Shown here piece by piece: positions 4,322-8,795 of a stretch of DNA of 8,795 nucleotides. Source of the stretch: Anaerolineales bacterium (GTDB lineage Bacteria; Chloroflexota; Anaerolineae; Anaerolineales; Villigracilaceae). Under the pieces are notes generated by a model. That model was not told the origin of the DNA. It worked only from the letters and a program-made list of their open reading frames with translations, and searched no databases. The position numbers and the translations under genes are program-made. Each line of letters opens with the position of its first letter. Positions within the stretch are counted from its first letter, which is position 1. The stretch spans positions 1 through 8,795 of the forward strand of contig WGAD01000310.1 in assembly GCA_015489255.1 (NCBI GenBank), in the 5' to 3' direction.

Positions 4322-7210
4322 TCAGAGCACTTTTTGAATTTGCAAGGATAGTTCGCTTTGAACGGCGGCGATCTGATCTTCTGCGCCCAGGACGACAATC
4401 TGCCCTTCGCGGACGGCGGCCAGCACATCGCCGAAGCGGTGGAAGTCTTTCAGGGTGGTTCTCAGCACTTGTTCGCGGCGGCGCTGGCGTTCGCTGTCGC
4501 TCAGGCCGGTCAGGTAGCGGGTCAGCGCCGTCCAGCCTTTGGCGTCCGGCAGCTGGTAGGCGTCCAGCGAGCCGATAGCGCCGATGATGGCTTTTTCGAT
4601 CTCGTCGCGGGGCACATCCAGCCGGCGCAGGAAATCAGCGGCCTGGTCGTATTTGTCTAGCGTGGCTTTTAAGTTCGGATCACGATAAGAAAGGAAGGCC
4701 CATACGCCGCTGTTGGGATCGAAGGTGGCAAAGCCGCCATAGGCGCCGCCCTGGACGCGGATCTTTTCCCACAGGTAGGTGGCGTTCAGGTAGTTGTTGA
4801 TGACGAAGACCGAACCGTCCGGGCGGTATCCGTGCCGGTACAAATTGACCGCTTTGCCCACATAATTGACCTGGGCCGGGATGGTCAGCCCCTCGTTGCC
4901 AGCCGACAGGGGCGAGGATAACGGTTCGCGGCTGAAGCCCTGCCGCGGCAGGTGGCCGATAAATTCTTCCAGCCGGGAACTGCTGCTGTCCAACCAGCCG
5001 GGATCGGCGGTCAGGTTGAGGAGCATGGCGTCGGCGGTGAGCAGGCGGCGACGGATGGCTTCCAGATCGGCCAGGACTTCTTCCCAGGCGTTGTCCAGGC
5101 GGTCGGCCAGTTGCCGCAGGAAGAAGAGGTATTCCACGCCGCCGGTTTGTTCGGCCACGCGGTCGGAGGTGGTGAAATGCGCCCGCAGGCGCTGGTTGAC
5201 CACCCGATGCCCCATCGGGACGAGGCTGGCCTCGAGGCGGGCTTTTTCTTCCAGCACGATCTGGCGAAAGCGTTGCCGGTCTGCCAGGCGCGGGGTGAGG
5301 AGAATATCGCGCAGGATGTCTAACAGGGAGGGGACTTTTTCTTGCAGGGCTTTGCCGCGCAAAAAGAACCATTGCGCCGGGTCTTGCCCGCCGAGGTGCT
5401 CGGCTGTGAAGATCGTGTCGCTGATGCCGCCGGTTTCCCGCCCGATGCGTTGGGTGAGCTGGACGAAGTCCTGCTCGCGGGTGCCCATTTGCCGCAGAGC
5501 GCGGCCAAACAGCCCCATGTAGGGCAACAGGCGCGGGGGAAGGGTGCGCAAATTAAACCCGATATCCAGATATACGATGCCGTGGGCAGGGAGCGGATGC
5601 CAGAGCAGGCGCACGCCGCGCACCCGGCGTTCTTCGGTGGGAATGGTGCGAACCTGTTTCTCCAGGTCGTCCAGTTTCAGGCGGGGGATGGCTGCCAGGG
5701 CTTGGGGATCGTCGGGCGTTTCTTGCCGTCGGTGCAGTTCCTGGGCCTGGGCGATGATCTCCTGGATGGCGTCTGCGTCCAGGCTGGCTTTGATCGCCTC
5801 CAGGCGGGCGCGTTCGCGCTCGGCGCGCCGATGCCCTTCTTCCGGGTCTGGCATCAGGAAGACGGTACTGCGGTGTGGGTTGTCTAGCAGGTAGCGGCGC
5901 AGGTAGTCTTCGAAATAACCGCCCGCTGCAGCGGCCTGTTTGATGGCGGTCAGCGGTTGTTCGAAGGCCAGGGTGTCCAGAGGGTCTTTGTCGTACAGCC
6001 AGTCGGTCAGGGCGGTGAGCATGAGGAACAGGCCGCGCGGAAAACGACCGGTGTTTTGCTCGCGCAGGCGAAATTCAATGGTGTTGAGCGAGGCGGCCAC
6101 CGTATCGGGGTCGAAGCCTTGTTCGGCCAGTGTTTGCAAGGTGGCGAGGATGAGCTTTTCGACCTGGTCGACGTGTTCGGGGGCGACGCCTTTCAGCCCG
6201 GCGGTGAACATGCGTTGGCGCAGGTGCTGTTCGTAGTCGCCTATGACATCTTCGCCCAGGCCGGATTCGGTCAGCGCTTTGCGCAGGGGGGAGGCCGGGG
6301 TGGCCAGGAGGATGTGCGCCAGGATGGACAGGGTTAAATCGTCCTGGACGCTGAGATCGGGGGGCAGCAACCAGTTGAGGGTGACGTAGGCGCGGGCGTC
6401 GGCGGCATCGCCGGCGTCGTAAGGGAGGGTGACGCGCCGCGGCGCGTCGAACCGCGCCTGGGTGGGGATGGATGAGTCCACCTGGCGGGCGGCGAAGGCA
6501 TTGAGCCATTCGTCCAGCACGCGCAGTCGTTCCTCTTCCGGGGCGTCGCCATACATCCAGATGTAGGCATTGGAGGGGTGGTAATAGGCTTCGTGAAAAG
6601 CTTTGAATTCTTCATACGTCAGTTCGGGGATGACTTCCGGGTCGCCGCCGCTGTCGCGGGCGTAGGGGTGCGTTGGGTCGAAGAGGGAGGCCCGCGATTG
6701 GTCGCCGAGCACATCCTCGGGCGAGGAGTAAGCGCCTTTCATCTCGTTGAAGACGACGCCTTTGTAGGTCAGCGGTTGATCGGGGGCGGCGATCTCGTAA
6801 TGCCAGCCTTCTTGCATCAGGGTTTCGGGAGGGATCAGAGGGTAGAACACCGCATCCAGATAGACATCCATCAGGTTGTAGAGGTCTTTCAGGTTTTGGC
6901 TGGCAACGGGGTAGCAGGTTTTATCGGGGAATGTGAACGCGTTGAGAAAGGTGTTGAGAGAGCCTTTGGCCAATTCGATGAAAGGCTCTTTGACGGGGTA
7001 TTTGCGCGATCCGCAGAGCACCGAGTGTTCCATGATGTGGGCAATGCCGTTGGATGTGCGCGGCGGGGTGCGAAAACAAATGCTGAAGACTTTGTTTTCG
7101 TCATCGTTGAGGATGGAAAGAAAGCGGGCGCCGGTCTGGTCGTGGCGGTAGAGCCGGGCGATGCCGTTGAGTTCTGGCAGGTGGCGTTCTTGTTCAAGCT
7201 TAAAGGACAT
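4322..7210 (-). CDS. PreP-like M16C zinc metalloprotease (insulinase family)
   Basis: A 962-residue peptidasome of the presequence-protease (M16C) group, which encloses and degrades unstructured peptides. Length matches the roughly 970-1000 of the family. The inverted zinc motif HxxEH is complete as His58-Ile-Met-Glu61-His62, followed by the PreP-type SVLCGSRKYPVKEPF; the third ligand is probably Glu156 in VVFNEMKGAYSSPED. SLNTFLNAFTFPDKTCYP (84-101) is characteristic of PreP. The middle is the M16C-associated helical region (about 450-700). The second half retains the conserved Arg818 and Tyr824 pair in EKIRVQGGAYGG, which closes over substrate. No signal peptide, so cytosolic. The ATG at 7210 has GGAAGG (complement of 7216-7221) with 5-nt spacing. 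The gene follows the FAD-subunit gene by 22 nt, implying cotranscription. No inactivating change was seen. Confidence 0.95.
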   Translation of the reverse strand: MSFKLEQERHLPELNGIARLYRHDQTGARFLSILNDDENKVFSICFRTPPRTSNGIAHIMEHSVLCGSRKYPVKEPFIELAKGSLNTFLNAFTFPDKTCYPVASQNLKDLYNLMDVYLDAVFYPLIPPETLMQEGWHYEIAAPDQPLTYKGVVFNEMKGAYSSPEDVLGDQSRASLFDPTHPYARDSGGDPEVIPELTYEEFKAFHEAYYHPSNAYIWMYGDAPEEERLRVLDEWLNAFAARQVDSSIPTQARFDAPRRVTLPYDAGDAADARAYVTLNWLLPPDLSVQDDLTLSILAHILLATPASPLRKALTESGLGEDVIGDYEQHLRQRMFTAGLKGVAPEHVDQVEKLILATLQTLAEQGFDPDTVAASLNTIEFRLREQNTGRFPRGLFLMLTALTDWLYDKDPLDTLAFEQPLTAIKQAAAAGGYFEDYLRRYLLDNPHRSTVFLMPDPEEGHRRAERERARLEAIKASLDADAIQEIIAQAQELHRRQETPDDPQALAAIPRLKLDDLEKQVRTIPTEERRVRGVRLLWHPLPAHGIVYLDIGFNLRTLPPRLLPYMGLFGRALRQMGTREQDFVQLTQRIGRETGGISDTIFTAEHLGGQDPAQWFFLRGKALQEKVPSLLDILRDILLTPRLADRQRFRQIVLEEKARLEASLVPMGHRVVNQRLRAHFTTSDRVAEQTGGVEYLFFLRQLADRLDNAWEEVLADLEAIRRRLLTADAMLLNLTADPGWLDSSSSRLEEFIGHLPRQGFSREPLSSPLSAGNEGLTIPAQVNYVGKAVNLYRHGYRPDGSVFVINNYLNATYLWEKIRVQGGAYGGFATFDPNSGVWAFLSYRDPNLKATLDKYDQAADFLRRLDVPRDEIEKAIIGAIGSLDAYQLPDAKGWTALTRYLTGLSDSERQRRREQVLRTTLKDFHRFGDVLAAVREGQIVVLGAEDQIAAVQSELSLQIQKVL

Positions 7211-7232
7211 CGGGACCTTCCTCAGGGGCAGG

Positions 7233-7991
7233 TTAGCAGGGCAAGGCGTCCAGGGCGCGGCGGGCCAGGGTAGCGATCACGTCCATGCGGTAGGCGGCGG
7301 AGGCGCGTTCATCCGTCGCTTCGCGGCAGATGTTTTGCAGGGCGATGGGCGCGTTGTCACCATCTTTGCCGTCCATGGCGAGGAGAGGGAGCGTTCCCCA
7401 GCCGCCGGCTACGGCCCGGGTGCGCCCGGAGGGCCAGCGGGCCAGGGCGACCATGAGCAGCGGGCGGTCGGCGGGGGTGCGACCGACGCGCTCAAAGGCC
7501 AGGGAGGGTTTGCGCGAAAACTGGACGGCGGTGATCAGGGCCGGTTCCCGCAGGGGCAGCCATTCTCCCAGGCGCACCGCGCGTGTGGCTGGCTGCCCGT
7601 CATCCCCCAGGAAGGCCAGGGTCAGGGTGGCGTCGAGCGCAAGCAGGGCGGCCAGCACGGGAGAGCGTCCGTCGCCGCTGGCGATCACCCCGCCCAGGGT
7701 GGCCTGATGGCGTAGATTGCGCGGCGCCTCCAGGCGCAGGGCGGTTTGCAGGGCGGCGGGTGTCGATGGGTGTTCAAGCAGGGCTTGCAAGGTGGTCGCA
7801 GCGCCGATGGAGAGCGCATCGCCGCGCGCCTGGATGGCGTCGAACCCCAGGTTTTGCAGGTCCACCACAGCGAAATCTTGCCCTCGCTGGCGGTTGAGCC
7901 AGGTGCCGCCGCCCAGGGGCAGGGTGTTTTCGTCTTGCAATCGTTGAAGCGCTTCGGTAAGCGTTTGGGGACGATGGTATTGGGTAATCAT
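7233..7991 (-). CDS. FAD-binding subunit of a molybdenum hydroxylase-type enzyme (CoxM/XdhB-like)
   Basis: A 252-residue protein related to the FAD subunit of xanthine dehydrogenase, CO dehydrogenase and similar enzymes, which passes electrons from a molybdopterin subunit through 2Fe-2S centres to FAD. The N-terminal flavin region has YHRPQTLTEAL (5-15) and PLGGGTWLN (25-33). The second flavin motif is NLRHQATLGGVIASGDGRSPVLAALLALDATL (92-123). The C-terminal domain ends with RASAAYRMDVIATLARRAL (229-247), typical of the family. It is somewhat shorter than the usual 280-290. The ATG at 7991 is preceded by AGGAAA with 6-nt spacing; longer in-frame extensions overlap the thioesterase gene and are not family-like. 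It lies 40 nt after the thioesterase and 22 nt before the protease. Neither the molybdopterin nor the 2Fe-2S subunit is in the window, so the enzyme and substrate cannot be named. Confidence 0.88.
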   Translation of the reverse strand: MITQYHRPQTLTEALQRLQDENTLPLGGGTWLNRQRGQDFAVVDLQNLGFDAIQARGDALSIGAATTLQALLEHPSTPAALQTALRLEAPRNLRHQATLGGVIASGDGRSPVLAALLALDATLTLAFLGDDGQPATRAVRLGEWLPLREPALITAVQFSRKPSLAFERVGRTPADRPLLMVALARWPSGRTRAVAGGWGTLPLLAMDGKDGDNAPIALQNICREATDERASAAYRMDVIATLARRALDALPC

Positions 7992-8031
7992 AGTTGGTTT
8001 CCTGTTTTGGCGAGAGGGAACAGCAAGTGAA

Positions 8032-8520
8032 TTATACGTCATTTGCCGCCGGATCCGGGTATACTTTCCAGCCGAGGGCTGCGAGATCGACGTCGGCGAA
8101 AACTTTTTTGGGCACGTCCACCAGCAGACTGGTGGCTTCGGCCAGCAGGTTGCCTTCCTGGTCGTAAATGCCGGCCCAGCCTTCGGCGGTGTGCTTTTTG
8201 CTTTTGATGGCCTTGCCGACGATGCGCAACGGCTGCCCGGTGGGTACGGTTTTGCGATATTTGATTTCCAGGCGGGCTGTGTACATAAAACGCGGGTTGT
8301 CCGGATCGCCCATGAAGGCACGGCCACTGGTCTCGTCGAGAATGGTGGCGATAATGCCCCCGTGCAGCACGCCTGGATACCCCTGAAAATGTTCCGGGGC
8401 GGTGTAGGTGGTTTCGATGACGCCGGGTTCGGTTTGGTAGAAATGCAGGTGAAGGCCGACAGGGTTTTCTACCCCGCAAACAAAACACATGCGAGAACCG
8501 GGTTGTTTGATGGGTTTCAT
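8032..8520 (-). CDS. Hotdog-fold (PaaI/4HBT-like) thioesterase
   Basis: A 162-residue cytosolic protein, probably an acyl-CoA thioesterase of unknown substrate. The N-terminus has CFVCGVENPVGL (12-23), a CxxC form common in a bacterial subgroup of this superfamily that may bind metal. The core motif is GYPGVLHGGIIATILDE (47-63), with the His53-Gly-Gly and the acidic pair Asp62-Glu63 on the active-site helix. The strand segment LEIKYRKTVPTGQPLRI (84-100) is also typical. The ATG at 8520 has AGGAG (complement of 8527-8531) with 6-nt spacing; an upstream in-frame ATG at 8577 would extend through the promoter and is rejected. It is the first gene of the presumed minus-strand operon with the FAD subunit and the M16C protease, three functions with no obvious common pathway. 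Confidence 0.9.
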   Translation of the reverse strand: MKPIKQPGSRMCFVCGVENPVGLHLHFYQTEPGVIETTYTAPEHFQGYPGVLHGGIIATILDETSGRAFMGDPDNPRFMYTARLEIKYRKTVPTGQPLRIVGKAIKSKKHTAEGWAGIYDQEGNLLAEATSLLVDVPKKVFADVDLAALGWKVYPDPAANDV

Positions 8521-8547
8521 GAAAGGCTCCTGGAAAGGGATGCGTTT

Positions 8548-8577
8548 ATTGTACTGCAAGGCCGATGAAAGAGCCAA
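8548..8577 (-). promoter_or_regulatory. Probable promoter of the thioesterase operon
   Basis: On the minus strand, TACAAT (complement of 8548-8553) lies 18 bp from TTGGCT (complement of 8572-8577). The -10 matches five of six consensus bases and the -35 four of six. The start would be near 8541, about 20 nt ahead of the ATG at 8520. Confidence 0.5.
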
Positions 8578-8629
8578 TTATGAGAGAATGATGAGAGCGC
8601 GGCGTTTGGCGGCGCAGGCGGGGAATCTG

Positions 8630-8638
8630 TGTTATACT
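8630..8638 (+). promoter_or_regulatory. Extended -10 promoter for the right-edge transcript
   Basis: TGTTATACT (8630-8638) is an extended -10 with TATACT. No good -35 is present at 17 bp; TTGGCG at 8606-8611 is 21 bp away. The start site would be near 8645. It is divergent from the thioesterase promoter, about 50 bp apart. A 5-bp inverted repeat CTGCT-CTTC-AGCAG (8637-8650) overlaps the start site and could be an operator, though it is short. Confidence 0.5.
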
Positions 8639-8681
8639 GCTCTTCAGCAGGAGCCTTGCAGGACTTTTGAAGCAGTAAATG

Positions 8682-8714
8682 AAGACCCGCAGCACTAGCA
8701 GCGGGTCTTTTTGT
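8682..8714 (+). terminator. Intrinsic terminator inside the leader of the right-edge gene
   Basis: A 9-bp perfect stem AAGACCCGC (8682-8690) / GCGGGTCTT (8701-8709) with a 10-nt loop is followed by TTTTTGTTT. It lies about 37 nt after the predicted start site and 64 nt before the next ATG. It could be an attenuator controlling that gene, or the end of a short RNA of about 65 nt with the gene having a separate start downstream. Two GCAGGA direct repeats (8647-8652 and 8658-8663) precede it. Confidence 0.8.
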
Positions 8715-8777
8715 TTGACCGCCGACAGGTTACGCAGGCCTGCATCCAATTCTCATTGCCACAGGAGGCAAAACAAC

Positions 8778-8795
8778 ATGTCGGAACGTATTACC
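8778..8795 (+). CDS. 5' end of an unidentified gene, cut by the window end
   Basis: Only six codons (MSERIT) are visible. The ATG at 8778 follows a strong AGGAGG site (8763-8768) with 9-nt spacing, so the start is credible. The frame is open back to an ATG at 8679, but that one has no ribosome site and lies beside the terminator stem. Function cannot be judged. The gene would be controlled by the divergent promoter and leader terminator upstream. Confidence 0.65.

Noticed and set aside
6578..7273. 231-residue plus-strand frame opposite the protease N-terminus
   Set aside because: Antisense to the HxxEH-bearing conserved region of the M16C protease; codon-bias shadow.
7992..8327. N-terminal extension of the FAD subunit frame
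   Set aside because: It overlaps the thioesterase gene in another frame, lacks family similarity, and the ATG at 7991 has a ribosome site and a family-like N-terminus.
8637..8685. Antiterminator pairing TCTTCA with TGAAGA overlapping the terminator stem
   Set aside because: The upstream arm lies at or before the predicted transcription start near 8645, so it would not be in the RNA if the promoter call is right.
8679..8777. In-frame upstream ATG giving a 33-residue extension of the right-edge gene
   Set aside because: No ribosome site, and it would place coding sequence across the terminator stem; the AGGAGG-led ATG at 8778 is far better.
22..8795. A new multi-gene defence or metabolic system
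   Set aside because: All sizeable genes fall into known families. The unusual points are local (spacer, leaders, orphan subunits), and no set of unknown genes forms a candidate system here.

Overview
This is a bacterial chromosomal stretch, almost certainly the end of a metagenome contig. Its first 21 bases are an Illumina Nextera adapter remnant, not genomic DNA. The genes have clear Shine-Dalgarno sites, sigma70-type promoters and G+C-rich coding sequence, and one product has a lipoprotein signal. The gene mix (a DDAH-type hydrolase, polar amino-acid ABC transport, a PreP-like M16C protease, a DUF4258-like protein) would fit an uncultured member of Chloroflexota (Anaerolineae-like). That placement is an impression from family resemblance, not a result.

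Layout. Positions 22-252 hold the leader-distal end of a CRISPR array with a type I-C-like 34-nt repeat: one truncated repeat, three full repeats and three spacers. The last two repeats are decaying, and one spacer is almost entirely a perfect palindrome. The leader and cas genes would lie to the left, outside the window. A consensus promoter (350-377) then drives a tRNA-Leu(GAG) gene (390-475) ending at an intrinsic terminator. Next on the + strand come a dimethylarginine dimethylaminohydrolase (DDAH, 543-1313), a lipoprotein amino-acid-binding protein with its own near-perfect promoter (1405-2184), an intrinsic terminator, and an amino-acid ABC permease (2263-3066). A strong hairpin closes this block.

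From 3169 to 8520 every gene is on the - strand. Read in transcription order these are a hotdog-fold thioesterase (8520-8032), a molybdenum-hydroxylase-type FAD-binding subunit (7991-7233), a 962-residue PreP-like M16C metalloprotease (7210-4322), a YigZ/IMPACT-family protein (4225-3590) and a small DUF4258-like protein (3456-3169) with its own extended -10 promoter. The first three are closely spaced and look like one operon. At the right edge a divergent + strand promoter leads into a short leader with an intrinsic terminator, followed by the first codons of a gene cut by the window end (8778 onward).

How it fits together. DDAH converts methylated arginines to citrulline plus methylamines, and the adjacent binding protein and permease import a polar amino acid. 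A methylarginine or arginine scavenging role is a reasonable but unproven reading. The transporter ATPase is not here, and neither are the 2Fe-2S and molybdopterin partners of the FAD subunit. I do not see a new multi-gene system. The best leads are the CRISPR end (palindromic spacer, decayed repeats), the terminator between binding protein and permease, the orphan FAD subunit, and the terminator-containing leader at the right edge.
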